A stretch of DNA of 64,000 bases, from positions 1 to 64,000 of the forward strand of contig RSEE01000147.1 of NCBI GenBank assembly GCA_003971905.1, in the 5' to 3' direction. The stretch is from Moniliella sp. 'wahieum' (taxonomy: Eukaryota > Basidiomycota > Moniliellomycetes > Moniliellales > Moniliellaceae). The position numbers were made by a program, and so were the translations under genes. The notes under the pieces were generated by a model. The model saw only the letters and a program-made list of their open reading frames with translations, had not been told where the DNA came from and searched no databases. Shown here in pieces: positions 11,407 through 23,445 of this stretch; positions within the stretch are counted from its first letter, which is position 1; each line of letters begins with the position of its first letter.

Positions 11407-12599
11407 GGCGCTGAGGGGGGATGAACAGGCGGAAGGTGGGGTGGGCGGGCCTTGTCGCAGGAGGAAAGACAGAGGCCGAAGGAGCAACGGGTGTGAGGGC
11501 GGTGGTGGCGGTAGCGACGGCGCCGGAAGCGGAGGTGCGCGCCTAGGCCACGCAGACAGTTGATGGTGGTTGGCACGCAGCAGCTGGACGAGTCGAGCAT
11601 GGGTACGTAAGCATTCTGGCAGGCCCCAGGGGGAAATGTTCATCTTTGGCGTGCAGGCCGCCTTTGGCCTCCACATGGGGGCGAAGCAAGCCGGCCCGCT
11701 GAGGTAAGCGACGCGCAGATTTTGCATTCTGACTCGCTCACACCACCCACCTGGTCTGGCTCCCGACCGCCACCACCACCACCACTTCCCCCGCCCCCTC
11801 GGGGCCCATGTCCGGGTCCTCTTCTAGCATAGGGTACGTCGCTGAGCGTCTTTTCTGGGACATGATGCCTTTTTGGTTCGATTACATGACCGCCCTTTGC
11901 ACGGCAATATGGATCCAACACTTTCGCATTTGCCTGATCCTTCTCCGTGTCTCAATCGCTCGGCTGGACTGTGTTGCTGACCAGCCCTGTCCTATCCAGT
12001 CCCCCTACGCATGACCCTTCTTGCCATAAGGCTCTCCCTACAGGTCCTTGGTTTGTCGCATTGAAAGACCACACTGTGAGTACATTGCTCCTCCTGTGCC
12101 TTTTTGCCTGATGAGTATCTTTACACCATCTTTCGTTTGAGCCATGGGCTATGATCCTCTTTTGATTAGTCTTCCTGATCTTTCCTCCTATGTCCTGCCT
12201 TGAACGGGGCGCCGATGGATTACCCAGTAACTGACTCTTTATTTCTGGCTGTACAGCATGCACCCTACCCATTCTTCCTCCGCTGGGCCTCACGCTCTCA
12301 ACTTGCGCCCCACTAGGTACGTCTCCTTTCCTCGAATGTGCTTTGCCCAACTCCGAAACAGTTTTCTCGTTGGTGGTCCAATGGTATTCCCACAATTCAT
12401 AGTTGCCCGTCCACCTTTTCCTAGATTGATGCTACATAGCGCTGTTAATGTACACTGGGTGAGTTGCCCCTAAAACAAGACCAAGGAAGGTATAAGAGCA
12501 GGAGATGGATTTTGGGGGGGACATGCGACAACATGACAGACGACGCAGGTTCGCAGCATAAAAGGAAGGAGCACTGCTTGAGATCTAAGGCGCACCGAC
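11407..12599. other. Spacer upstream of CLF1, downstream of SEC27
   Basis: No gene recognised. A short open frame begins [11 protein letters not shown] at 11808 and could be an exon of a small plus-strand gene, but nothing in it matches a family I know. The pyrimidine-rich part at 11400-11560 is probably the CLF1 5' region. Confidence 0.45.
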
Positions 12600-15149
12600 T
12601 TAGTGCCCATTGACCAAAGGGGGTGATTGTTCCAGAGCCAAGGCTTGCTGCCAGCCCTCGGGGAACAGGTCGGGTCTTCGGCCGGGTTGGCCAGGCCTTG
12701 GGCCAAGACAGTCTGCTTGGCGCGCTTGGTACTGGCCAGCTCTGCCCTCCACGCGTCCACGAGACTGGGCACGCGGGAGGGTGCATACGTCCGGGCAAAC
12801 AGTGCGGCCTCTGCGGTACGCCCGGCTTGTTGCAGTAGCTCAATGCAGCCGTCTACCTCACCCAGTTGCAGCAGTGCAGAGAATGCAACGTTGGTCAGTT
12901 CCTTCTCTTGGCCAGCTCGACGACGGAGGTCAGGATGGCCCGGTCGCAGAACGACACGCCGAGCAACAACAGCGCCGATACGTCCCTGGCCTTGGTGAAG
13001 CACTCTTGGGCCAACTTCAGGTCCCATCGTGCCAGTGCCTTGTCGCCCAAGGCGCGCCAATGCGGCTCGCTCCCGGCCGCCGACTCGGCACGGACAATAC
13101 GCAGCGCCTCCTCGAGTTGATCGAGGTTCATCGCCAGCTCGAATCGCTGGTCCGGATCTTGCGCCACCGACAGCGCCAGCTCCGTCTCGCCATGCCCTTC
13201 CAAAAAGCGGCGCGACGCGGTTAAGTTGATCTGCAGGGACGTCCTGCAGAATCTCTGCCGCAGCATCCTTCTCGCCTTGGAGAATCAAGGTTTGATATTG
13301 GACCATAGCGAGCGACAAGGCATAACTGTAGATGGACAGGTCCTTACCCACTGCATATACGACTGTGGGAAGGCAGGTAGCCCAGAATGTAAAGCTCACT
13401 GCAAGAGAGGGGGGGAAGCAAGTTAGTGCAAGGCAGAGGGAGATCAAGGGGGGAGAAAGAGAATGACATACGTGTCAGTATGACTGATGGTGTATGTTTG
13501 GTCGCCAACAAGGTATTGGAGCTTGTTGTTGGTGTAGTGTAAATCAAGCATTCTTCGGTCCATTGGCAGAACGAACTGGTTCGCTGACCTCGGTCACCAC
13601 ATCAAAAACTGTCCTCCCCCTTCGTCGCCAGTGGGCTGGCCAGCCGCCAAAGCCGCCTCAAAAGCAGCAGGATTGTAGCGCAAGACATAGAACGAGTCTT
13701 CACCAATGATGCTCACCAATTCGCCCGAGCGAGACCAAGCGACCTGTTTGGCTTCCACATCGATCCGGCGGACCAATGCGCCCGAATCCCAATCGTAAAA
13801 GCACACAAACCCTTCCCCAACCACAGCGAGGAGGAGAGCGCCACCAAACACAGTAGTCACCGCATAGCCCAGTGATAAGAACGCTTCCCGTTCCTTAAAG
13901 TTGCGATACACCTTTACGCTTGTATCGTCGGTCTTGCGGGCGTAGGTGGTCGAGTCGTGGGACCAAGCAAAAGCAGAGCCGGAGCCGAAGGCACTTGTTG
14001 CGCCACGCCAAGGCAGTGTAGACAACGTACTCGCCATCGCTACGGCAGTGACAAAGCGGCCATTGGGAGAGTGGAGGAGCGCTTGGCATAGGACTCCAAG
14101 TTGCCCATCTCGGTGTGGGTACCATCAGGGCCTGCCCATCGTCTGCGCTTCGTCCGCGAGCGCGCCCAGGTTGGCGCTGTGAATCTCGAGGTTCTTGGCG
14201 TAGACGACCTTACCTGCCTGGTCCATGCTCACCACCGGCTTTCCTTTAAGCTTGACCACTACCAAGCCATTGTCGTAACCAAACGCAACGTCATTGCTCA
14301 CCTTGCTCGCGCGGCGCACCAACAGCGCTCGAGGCCATAGTCAAGCAGACTTTCGGTGCGGTACGTGTGCTGTCCCATACGCGCACCGTCCCGTCCTCGG
14401 CGCCTGAAATAAGCACAGGCAGGCTGGGTGGTAGATGGCAAACGAGACGTTGAACGCATGGCCCTCAAGCGTCTGAACACACGACTTGGTGAGGTAGTCC
14501 CACACTTTGATCGTCTTGTCGTCAGAGCAAGTGATCAGGTAAGGCTTGTCGCTGCCAGGGTAGTAGTCAACGTAGTTGACGCCCCGCTCGTGGGCCTCGA
14601 GGGTGTAGTTGGGTGCAGTGATGCCCGCAGGGCCAAAGCCGGCCCCAATGGTCCATACCTTGACGGTGCGGTCGATGGAGGCAGAGGCAAAGGTGTTGGA
14701 GTCCTTGGGGTTGAAGACGAGATGCATAATGTAATGGGTGTGGCCCTCAAAGGTCTGGACATGTTTCCAGTTCTTGTCCCAGTCAAAGAGGCGGATGGAC
14801 ATGTCGTCGCTGCCGGTCAGGACAAAGGGCAGGGGGGGGTGGACAGAAGGGTGCGGAGTAGGGGGTGGGCTTCGAACTGGATGACCTTCTCGGAGGTGTT
14901 GTAGTTGTACACGCGCAGCTGGTGGTCGTCGGCGCCGGCGATAAACCAATGCTTGCGGGCGATGAAGCGGGCGGTGCGGACAGGCACGGGGGCGACATCA
15001 AACGACTTGACGAGCGCGCCAGTGATGTAGTTGGTGATCTGGACGGTGCCATTGTAGAGCGCGGCTAGGACCCAGGGCTCGGAGGGGTGGAAGTCGAGCG
15101 CCTTGACGCGGTCGGAGCGGGCGACGATGCGCCGAGTAAGCTCGAGCAT
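12600..15149 (-). CDS. SEC27: Coatomer subunit beta' (beta'-COP)
   Basis: WD-repeat subunit of the COPI coat that recognises KKxx cargo tails in Golgi-to-ER traffic. The start at 15149 gives MLELTRRIVARSDRVKALDF, then HPSEPWVLAALYNG, matching the family start. Further landmarks are AGADDHQLRVYNYNT, SDDMSIRLFDWDKNWKHV, FEGHTHYIMHLVFNPKD, ASASIDRTVKVW, EGHAFNVSFAIYHP, AFGYDNGLVVVKLKGKPVVS, the coatomer WD-associated region (AFYDWD-like CFYDWDSGALVRRID) and the alpha-solenoid with AQECFTKARDVSALLLLG and ARTYAPSRVPSLVDAWR. It ends at PLVNGH-stop, 12600. One intron at 13399-13471 (73 bp) is clear: GTATGT...TTGCAG joins to ELYILGYLP. Frameshifts lie near 14845, 14340, 14090, 13960, 13230 and 12655. 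The last is a missing G in DPDLFPEGW. Confidence 0.95.
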
Positions 15150-15433
15150 GACGGGGGGCGGGAGCGCGGCGGCGGTGTCGACGGCGGCGGAGAGGAGCGC
15201 GGGCGCCAGGCGCTCAGGCAGGCTCAGGCTCAGCGTCCCACCTGGCAGGCGGCGGCTGACGTGGAGCAGGGGTGCTAGGGTTGCCGTCGCCCGCCCTCTG
15301 TGGCTAAAATTAAAAGGTTCTTCTCTGGGCGGGCGTTCTCAGGTTCAAACGAGCGGACGACACATTGGGCGCTCGACTTCGACTTTGCCCAGCAGAGCGC
15401 TCGTCTCGCCGCTGTCGCTTCACCACCACCACC
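15150..15433. promoter_or_regulatory. Shared divergent promoter, SEC27 / TIM10
   Basis: The two start codons are 284 bp apart and point away from each other, so this interval must hold both promoters. No TATA box is obvious. The TIM10 side ends in a CACCACCACC run directly before the ATG. Confidence 0.6.
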
Positions 15434-15888
15434 ATGTTTGGCTTTGGGTCGTCTGCGCCCGCCCCGCCTTCGGCACCCGCATCGGACCCCTCCCACCCGA
15501 CTTTGACCCCGCAACAGTCGATGTGGCAAGCAAGGAGGTGCGCCCTCTCCCCCCACCCCTGCGACCCCCAACCTGCGCAACACAGGCTGGGTGGCGCAGG
15601 TGCTACGAAGATAGGGAAGCTAACCCATCCCCCACCTTGGCCTCTTCTGGTATCGCCTCATCCTGGCAGCTGGAAATGGTAACAGACCTACCACAAATTG
15701 GTGCGATCGTGCTACGCCAAGTGCATCAACCAGCCGGTGTTGGAAGCGGATGTACTCAAGGGCGAAGGCGTTTGTGTAGATCGCTGCGTCGCCAAGTTCT
15801 TTGAGGTGAACAAAAAGATTGGGTGTTGATGAACAACATGGGCGCCGCCCAGGCGCAGCATCAAACTCAAGCCAATTTGCAACTCTAA
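15434..15888 (+). CDS. TIM10: Mitochondrial import chaperone Tim10
   Basis: Small TIM of the intermembrane space. With Tim9 it escorts carrier proteins to the TIM22 inner-membrane translocase. Exon 1 encodes MFGFGSSAPAPPSAP and a Gln-rich start. After an intron ending near 15665 comes LEMVTDL, then KLVRSCYAKCINQ and GVCVDRCVAKFFEVNKKI, giving the twin CX3C pattern (CYAKC and CVDRC) that forms the disulfide hairpin. The tail MNNMGAAQAQHQTQANLQL ends at 15888. Two frame breaks (near 15689 and 15823) are each explained by missing bases. The length of about 90 residues fits. It is told from Tim9, Tim8 and Tim13 by the TDLxxKLVxxCxxKCI segment. Confidence 0.9.
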
Positions 15889-17922
15889 GGGTGGGACTGT
15901 ACCTCCTTTGGATGGACCAAGATCCTGTTCTTGCCCTACTGTCTCGCGCTCCCGGCTGGGCTCTTTCCTTGGCCTAGTTGGCCGCTTTGCTTAGCTTGGG
16001 GCATCCACAGTTCTCTTGCTTGCCCCTGTCTGACTCTCGTGCACCTTGTCATCTATCTTATATCCACCCAGCGCTACGATCCCACTGGGCGAAAGGGCAG
16101 AGATGCAATTCGAGCGCCGCCATGGGCCTGTGGCAAAGCTCAAAACGGAAGAAAGAAAAGGATGCTGGAAGATCGGAGTGCACTCGGGCCCAACGGCCGG
16201 CGAGGGGAGAATAGCAGAAGCGTATCAGGTCCGGCACATCACGATCGGGCGTTCGGTGAGGTGGACCGTTCCATAGGCGGAGGGCAAGGGCAGTGGACCG
16301 ACGAACTTAGGAAGAAAGAGAAGGGAAGGGGCAAAGTGACCATGCGATCCCCCAGACTGGACCCTACGCTCACTTTCTTGAGGGCTCATCGAATGTCCAG
16401 GCCAGAATCTCTGTTACGGGGTTACGGGGCGCTCCGGTTATCTGGACGCTGAGCGTCAGGCTGAGCTCAGCCCCGCATGTCGTAGACATCTTAGCCCAAC
16501 CCGCGTCAGTCCGGTTAGACTAGCGAGAGAGAGCCAGTCGACACCTTATCCATGCGCGGATATCATCCGCGGCCCGCCATGGTCGCATGGGCTTGTCGGT
16601 ACGATTTGTACCCATTGCGCCCAGTTGTCAGAACCCTTCCTGCTGCGCCCGACTACGCACCGTCAGCACCTTGGAGAAAGCAAGGGCTGTGCCATTAGTC
16701 TTTACCTCTCTGGGAAGTGCCGCATTCTGTCTATACCTGTCATTTGGCACTTGAGGCCTGTGGTTCCTTCTTCTGTATATCAGCAGCCATGTCTAAAGTG
16801 GTCCTTGTCGACCATCCTGTCTCCTACCTTTGTCTCCCCGACGACCAGTTCCTCTCTCGCCCTTCCACCTTTCTACCACCGTTACACTTACGAATTTACG
16901 ACTTACGTCAAGTGCACTGCAAGCCGCGGTTACTCGTCAGTAGCGCTTGCTCTTCTTTAGGACTCTGTCTGTTCCCGCCAGCTAGTACAGCGTACCGAGT
17001 GTGGTAACGCTGCGAGGAACAGGTAACTTCGGAGCTCCTGGACCCTTCAGCTCGTTAACGACCTACATACGCGGCTCCACCTCGAACGATATGGAATGCG
17101 GCCTTTGCACGCAGGCAGCCACTGCCCAAACTAGAGGGTCTCTCCCTCGCCTCTACACCCGCTCGGTTCAACCAGGATCTGGAGCAGGACCTAACGTACG
17201 AGACACCGATTGACCTGTCCAAGGGTTTATACCCTAAACTACAGGGGGGTTACCCCCCACCCCCATGACAGCTACCTGGCGTTGCCCGACGAATAGCAAG
17301 GGACTACCGGCGAGGGGTCTCGTTCCTGTTTGGTTCGAGCCCCGATTGCCTCCTAAGAAACGAAAACGGTGCAACGCAGAGGCGGGGGTTGGGTACATAC
17401 AATAACTGACCCTGGATGCCCAACAAAACGAGAAGAACGCACAGAGAGACAGATGGGAGTACAACTCTGATGTCATCGCGATTGGATGGGCAGATTGAAA
17501 AAAAAAGGCAGGGGAAAAGGGATTCCGTATTGCCGCTGAGATCTGCCGACGGTCTCCGGCTGGATTGGTAAGGGGACAACTAGGTCTCGGTGGAAGGCGC
17601 TTGCCTGTTGGGAAAAAACGTGTCGTTCCAGACCAAACTTTTTTGCTGGTATCGCCATAGTCGTTTAGAGGCCCAAGTGTGCTCAGGTGATGAAGGAAGA
17701 GGCTGAAGCGGGAGTGGGGGCTTCAGTAGGATAATCAATGGCCGAAATGATGCTAAACAAAAGGAAATGCCTACAGTAGCGGCAGCAGAGAGAATGTAAT
17801 CATCCTGTAATCATGACAACCAGTCCAGAGATTGAGTTAGTAGAGAGAGAGAAGGAGAGACGGCTTCATTCGTCCCGAAAAGAATTGATATATGGAGCGG
17901 TACACATACACAATCCAATAAT
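15889..17922. other. Spacer, no gene seen
   Basis: About 2 kb between the 3' ends of TIM10 and the oligopeptide transporter. Several short open frames exist but none has family features or biased codon use that I can recognise. A GCTGAGCGTCAGGCTGAGC palindromic word sits near 16450. Confidence 0.5.
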
Positions 17923-20324
17923 TCAACTGCCGGCGACGGGAGAAGAGTAGGTGGGAGACTGCTCCCCAAAAAAACCACGAGGTCCAGCAGACCGCTGAAC
18001 AGAATGCGAATTGCGATATACCTCCAAAAAAGAGCGGCCAATGGAACGAGGAGATGAGCAGAGCGATTCAACCAACGGGGCAAAACGCGTGCGGCAAAGT
18101 ACACAGCAGCGGCAACACCGCACCAATAAGGAGAAAGTACAGAGTCCATTGGTATTGGTGCAAAAAGCCGTTCTTGTGAATCCCGAGGTAAGACCAATAT
18201 ATGGGATCGTATAAACCTTCAACCCGTAGCGTCGCCTGGTCGTTGACGTACATAGACGGTCATAGCTGAACTCCACCCCAGCCAGAGTCCACACTGCAAC
18301 ATCGAGCATATCAACTGGGTGCCCACAATTACATAGAAGTAAGCCGTGGTGGGATCTTAAAGTAGACCGCCAGTTTGGAGCAGCCACAGTAGAGCATTGC
18401 TTGTTGGATGGTCCCCGGGCAGAACATCTGAAAGAGTGGAAGAATGGTCGTGTGCCCAGGCAGGGAAGCACTACAATCAACGTCGCCAAGTGCTCCACGC
18501 ACTTCAGCTCCACCGACGTCCGGCCACCACAATGCCCACTGGAACAATGAAGATTCAGCCACGCCAGGGCCAGCACAATCGCCCAAACCGGTACCGAGGT
18601 GTGGGACAGGTGTACCATGGGGATGGCAAAGCAAAGGCAACCAGAAGCAAACACAGGTACCACCAGGTGGGAACAGCCGGGTAGCGGGCGAGTTGGCGGG
18701 CGTGGGGGTCAGGCGAATCAGCCACGTTGGACACTTTCCATCAGCGGCGTAGGTCGCCGCCATCGAAGAGCGGAGTGTGGAACGAGCAACGCGGTGGTAA
18801 TGCAGCATAGGAAAACGCCCACGTCATGATGTTTGTGGCAAAGTATCCCTGGGGTGGATGGCGCGAATCAAATTGGGGGAGATCTAGATACATGTCTTGT
18901 GGCAAGGGGTTGACATGCATGTCGATAATGTCATCCAGATGTGGGTACCAAATCACGTTGAGAAGGGCATAGGGAATGCAGCGCTTGGTTCCGGTTGGTG
19001 AAAAAATCGGCAGGGAAGTGACCATAGCAACTGCGAAGCCACAAAATACGTTGACCAGCGCGCCCCACGGTACGATCAAGGGTGAACTCAACGCTGGGAT
19101 CACTGCACTCCAGTCTAGGGACCAAAAAGACATCCCATGCCACCCTTTGCATCAAACAATAGATTGACCACAAAGTTGGACGGAGCAATCCACGTTGGCC
19201 ACTGGAGCTTTCCCAGAGGTGGGTAGAAGAATTGTGGGATCCAGTGCCAGACGAACATGACGTCGCCACAATCCAACAGAAGACACGGCGACGGTTCCAG
19301 TTGCCACGGCGAACCCCGTGTAACGCCGTCAACATTGCACTGGTCTGAAGCTGCTGAGGTACAGGAGCTCACCAGCCAAATGAGAAGACGTGTGGCAAGA
19401 CCTGCCAAGGCAAATCCAAAGAATGGGGTCGAGAGATAGATGAGAAAGAGGAAGGCCGAGTGGGAATGTGTTCTCTTGTTTTGTGCCACCCTCCGTCAAT
19501 TGAGACATTCCGGCCAAGTATTGCAAGGTTAGGTTGGGTCCCATGGCAACCGCGGCGACGATGGTGCAGATCCTGCGCGAAAGAATCACACGTGTCAGCC
19601 AGAGGTCTCCTTCACTACAACCTCAACGTCTCGCAAGTTGGGACCACGTATGTTCCTTGAGATTAAAAGGGCCCGGGTTGATGAACCAAGCCAGGGGCCA
19701 GTGGGATGGGTACAGTATTTTCGATAGCGCAAAACCCAAACAGTAGGTGAATGGCTGTACCATCACTGCACTGTAGTCAAAGAGCTGTGGATGGCTGAGT
19801 CTCCTCGGATCTCCATAGCAACGACGGCGGTGGTGAGGCCGAGGGCCAGCAGCATGGAAAGCATCCAGGTGCGGATTGTGTTGCACGGCATATCTGGGTC
19901 GTCTTCGTTAGGCACGACGGCACGCGCACGCGCATCAGCCAAGTCCAGAACCTTCTCCTCGTCTGTGTAGTTTCATCTCCATTATTGGCGCCTTCGCCCA
20001 CTGGTCTGACCCGGTTTTCGTTCGTCGCGGGTCGCGTTCCAGAGGGTTCATCATGTTGACTCAGCAGCGAGTCGTGTGAGAGAGGGCGTTTTCCAAGAGC
20101 GACTCTGTTTCGATCCCATTCTCGTTGTCGTCCTCGACTGTGTTTGTGAACGAAACAGGGGTAGTCTTCTTGTACGTCGCGTGGTTTGTTGATGTTATGC
20201 TATCAATTATGAGAGGCTGAAGACAGTCGATGGCATCCGGCGAGGGTCGAAGGCCCGAGTCTTTGGAAAGTGGGGGGTCGTTTCTCATCGCTTCGTTGAG
20301 CCCGCTCGAGCGAGAATTTGACAT
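17923..20324 (-). CDS. Oligopeptide transporter, OPT family
   Basis: Proton-coupled peptide transporter of the plasma membrane (fungal OPT1/OPT2-like, usually about 750-850 residues with 12-16 membrane segments). From the start: a charged N-terminal tail (MSNSRSSGLNEAMRNDPP), then AVVPNEDDPDMPCNTIRTW followed by MLSMLLALGLTTAV, the typical OPT entry into the first segment. Later come the hydrophobic MGPNLTLQYLAG, FGFALAGLATR, GALVNVFCGFAVA, NPLPQDMYLDLP, PPQGYFATNIMTWAF and near the end YDPIYWSYLGIHKNGF. Nearly every segment sits in a different frame, so frameshifts are frequent. They are no denser than in SEC27 or CLF1, so I do not call it a pseudogene. The 3' end is uncertain; 17923 is the stop of the last plausible frame. 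Substrate cannot be predicted. Confidence 0.8.
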
Positions 20325-21540
20325 GTGTCATAGCCTTTTGTTTTGCTTATTGTGTTGGTTAGTGCTCGATGTTGTTGTTGTTGTTGTTGTCATCGTGGTG
20401 GTGAATCACAGTCATTGTGAGTTGAGCTTGCATTTATATTATCAGAGGTCGTCGTCCCAATTCCGTTCCGACTCGCAGGTCATCAATCGCTCCCTTCCTC
20501 GCTCTCCCGCTCATATCATGCTTCTTTGTGAGCTCGAGCCTGGAGGCCATTAACAGCAATACATAATCCCAGCTGCGCCAAGGGAAATGCAACACCTATC
20601 CGCAGAAGCGCAAAACCCACCAAAGCATATTGGTACTGTCGCTCCTCCTCACCTACTAGTCTCAAAACCAAAGACGATCAGCAAGTAATAATCATTAACG
20701 AAGAGGGGAGCGAGAAGAAGGGAAAGAGGGGAGGAGAGGTGGTGGCGAAGACTACAGAACAAGCAGTAGGACAGGGGTGAACACGTGGCCTGCTAGCCTG
20801 CGCGCGGCAATTCTAGGGCCTAGCTTTCACATTACGCATCAGGCAAAAAGGCACCTGTGGGTGACATGGCAACGATTCGACGCGCCTCGGGCCTCAGGAA
20901 GGCTATTAGGGACTGTGGGATGGAACTGTGCCGCGCGGGCTGCAATCAGAGTTCGGAGAATGCGGTCCAGGGAGCGACAGTGATCCATGAGCGGGGTATA
21001 ATCCGTGTGCAATGGTCCAGCTGACGGCTGTGCAAGCGAGAAAAAAAGTAGAGGAAGAGCGAAAACAGGAGCGTAACCAGTTGCGCCTCGCCCACACACC
21101 GGGTTAGTGCGGCAGAGGGTTACAGAGGGGGGTCTGTGTTCAGGAAGCTTTTCTCCCATGTACCCCGCCGGCTGCCCTAGTGCGGGATCCCGGGGGGTAG
21201 GGTTACATGTGCGCACCTATAAAACGCCCACGCGTTATTCTGAGAAAGCTTTTTACCCACAAAAGCAATCGTGAAGCACATCAGGATAGTATAGCAGCGC
21301 GCGAATAATGAAAATGTGTCAGACCGTCCTTTGGACTGTGAACATCCAGAGCTTGATCTTAATTGGATCCGAGCCGAGGTAAAATGGGGAAGCAAAAAAC
21401 CCCTTTGTTCTGCTCCTCCCCTCCCTACTTCTTACCAAAATGAAGGTGGTGGGAGTAACTAGTAACTGTAACTGAGCACGACTGAGTACTAATTGTGCAA
21501 TCCTATATTGTATAGTCAACCTACTCTGCATCCATGTCAT
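20325..21540. other. Spacer upstream of the OPT gene
   Basis: No gene recognised. It contains the promoter of the OPT gene (a TTG/GTT run at 20370-20395) and copy 2 of the dispersed repeat at 20660-20880. Confidence 0.5.
20660..20880 (-). repeat. Dispersed repeat, copy 2 of an inverted pair
   Basis: Reverse-complement counterpart of 7954-8175. Both copies share the order CACGTGGCCT - GGCAATTCTAGGGCCTAG - GTGACATGGCAACG (as read here), and similarity ends at the same relative points. Confidence 0.75.
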
Positions 21541-23445
21541 TGATAAAACTTAAGGCCGGGACAGGAAAACGCTACGCCTAAACCGAACCGACGTTCATCG
21601 TGCGTGTGGTACTTGGTAGCGCCACCGCCGTTAAGGAACCAGGGGGGGTCGCCAGGAGATCAGGACCCTCTGGTGCCTGCCATCCGTTCCCGTACCGAGG
21701 CAGCGCGAAGTCGACACGGTCGATGAACCTGGTAGGCATCCGAGCGAGGAACCATTTCCTTTAAGAGTCACTGGTAGTCAAATCCTTCAGTGTGCAGCAC
21801 TGATCCTCTGATTACTCCAGTCCACATCACGCGGTAGTCGGTGTGCAGTGCCCTCCGCCCACGCCTCGGCCATCCTCTTCCTCCACAGCAGGTTCGTTGC
21901 GGAGTGGGTGTGTCGGGGATGGAGCGCACGAGCTGGAGAATTGGATCCGTACTGCCTCATGCCTAACATGGCTGGGAGCGGGTGCAAGCCATGATGTGGT
22001 CCAGCGAGGACAGGACGCCGTACTTGCACATGATGCTGCATCTGGAGCGGCACAGAGTTCGGAGCTGGACACCAACCTGAACCTGCTGTCAGAGAGCCGG
22101 AGGCACAGGGTGGATGGAATGGCGGAGAGCCAATTGTGGCTCAGTGGGTTGCTGTGCTCGACCACATGGGGATCATCGGCAGCTTCCAGCTTCTGGGCAG
22201 CTCTTGTCGACTCGTCCCACATCGCCCGGCAGCGCTGGCGTGTTGTCGTAAATGCGTTTGCCGTTTCCGTTTGCGTCGATCGGTCAACATAAGTGGTGAT
22301 AAGAAAGTAGTTGACCTCGTGGCCGCGGCACGGGCGAGGGGCGCCAATATAGCGGGCTGCCGCATCCTCCCATCCGGAGGGGCAGGCTCATGAGCATGTC
22401 GAAGTGGTCGTCCCTGGCACCTTGGGAGTCCTCGTCGCCCCGAATCCGTCTGAACTCCATACAGATGAAGGCATCAATCTCGGCCAGCACATCGTCTAGC
22501 TCTCCTTCCATCTGCATGGTGCCAGGTGGCGCAGCTTGGTCTGAGTACTGAGCAGCCATAGTAAGAGGCGTCCCTGGCGAGTGATGCCATCAAACTTGGG
22601 CATGTTCTCCCTCAGGCTGGCCAGTTGGTCCCGGAGCCACGATTGACGACTAGCTGTCCACCCCTCCCACACGAAAGTGCCCAGGACCTGTGCAGCCAAT
22701 CCTACCGAGGAATCTGGTCCGGTCCCGCTCGATGCACTTGTGCAGGTTGAGCGTGAAGCCTAACGCGTCGTCTTCCAAAATCTCCGCAGCTAGGCCGGTA
22801 ATTCCTGGCTCTGGTCCGAAAATCGTAATGTCGTCCAGGTACGCCATCACCAGGTGCCCCGGCGGTAGATCGTTTTGCAATTCTCCAGCGTGGGCCGCAC
22901 TGCGATGGACAAGAAAAGGGGGGCGAGGGGGCCGCCCTGCCGAACGCCCTCGGCCGACAGAACGCTTGTCTCATTTCCGCCCGACGCAACCCAAAGCTGG
23001 GTGGGGGTACCATAGATCCATCGACCCAACGAGAGGAAACGGGAGACGAAGGTATGGGGCGCGTTGGCGAGTGGGCGGCGGCGCACAGTGTTATTGAAAG
23101 CGTTATTGGTGAAGTCGAGCATGGCGACAGGGCTGAAGCCGTCCAGTTCCATGTCGTTCCCCGCCTGTCGCTGCCATGCGCTCGACCATCCATACGATAG
23201 GCTCCACCCCGTTTGTAGAATGTCGATGTACACTCTTCCTTCAAGAACAAACTTTCGCGCGCCATATAGATCTGAAAGGGACCCGGCGGCTTCCTCTTCG
23301 ACAAATTTGCAGGATTGAATATGGAAGACGCTCTCATGGTCTGATGAAATGCTGGACGGGATCTGATCCGGGTCAACCTCGTGGACTCTCTTTTGGTGAT
23401 CAACGGGGTGCAACATGTCAACGAGAAATTCGGCTGCTTCCATGC
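21541..23445 (-). mobile_element. Non-LTR-type retroelement, copy A (RT with YLDD)
   Basis: Decayed reverse-transcriptase element read right to left. The palm region shows LDFTNNAFNNTVRR, EGVRQGGPLAPLFLSIAV near 22900-22970 and the catalytic AYLDDITIFGPEPG near 22800-22845, then EDDALGFTLNLHKC. The following connection domain has FDGITRQGRLLL and LDDVLAEIDAFI near 22460-22600. A C-terminal part with spaced Cys/His and EPAVEEED is near 21870-22060. The frame is broken many times. It shares its 3' region base for base with copy B (AACGCTACG...CCGAACCG, CGCGGTAGTCGGTG) but lacks about 260 bp that copy B has between 40519 and 40780. No endonuclease domain, poly-A tail or target duplication was recognised, so the clade is unassigned. 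It reaches further 5' than copy B. Confidence 0.82.

Noticed and set aside
11808-12014. Plus-strand frame [11 protein letters not shown] as a small gene
   Set aside because: No convincing splice partner or family match. Reported only as a note in the spacer entry.
17320-17350. GGTTCGAGCCCC resembling a tRNA B-box
   Set aside because: The surrounding bases do not form a T stem, acceptor or A-box. No cloverleaf can be drawn.
17923-20324. Calling the OPT gene a pseudogene
   Set aside because: Its frameshift density is similar to essential genes in the same window, so decay cannot be told from sequence error.
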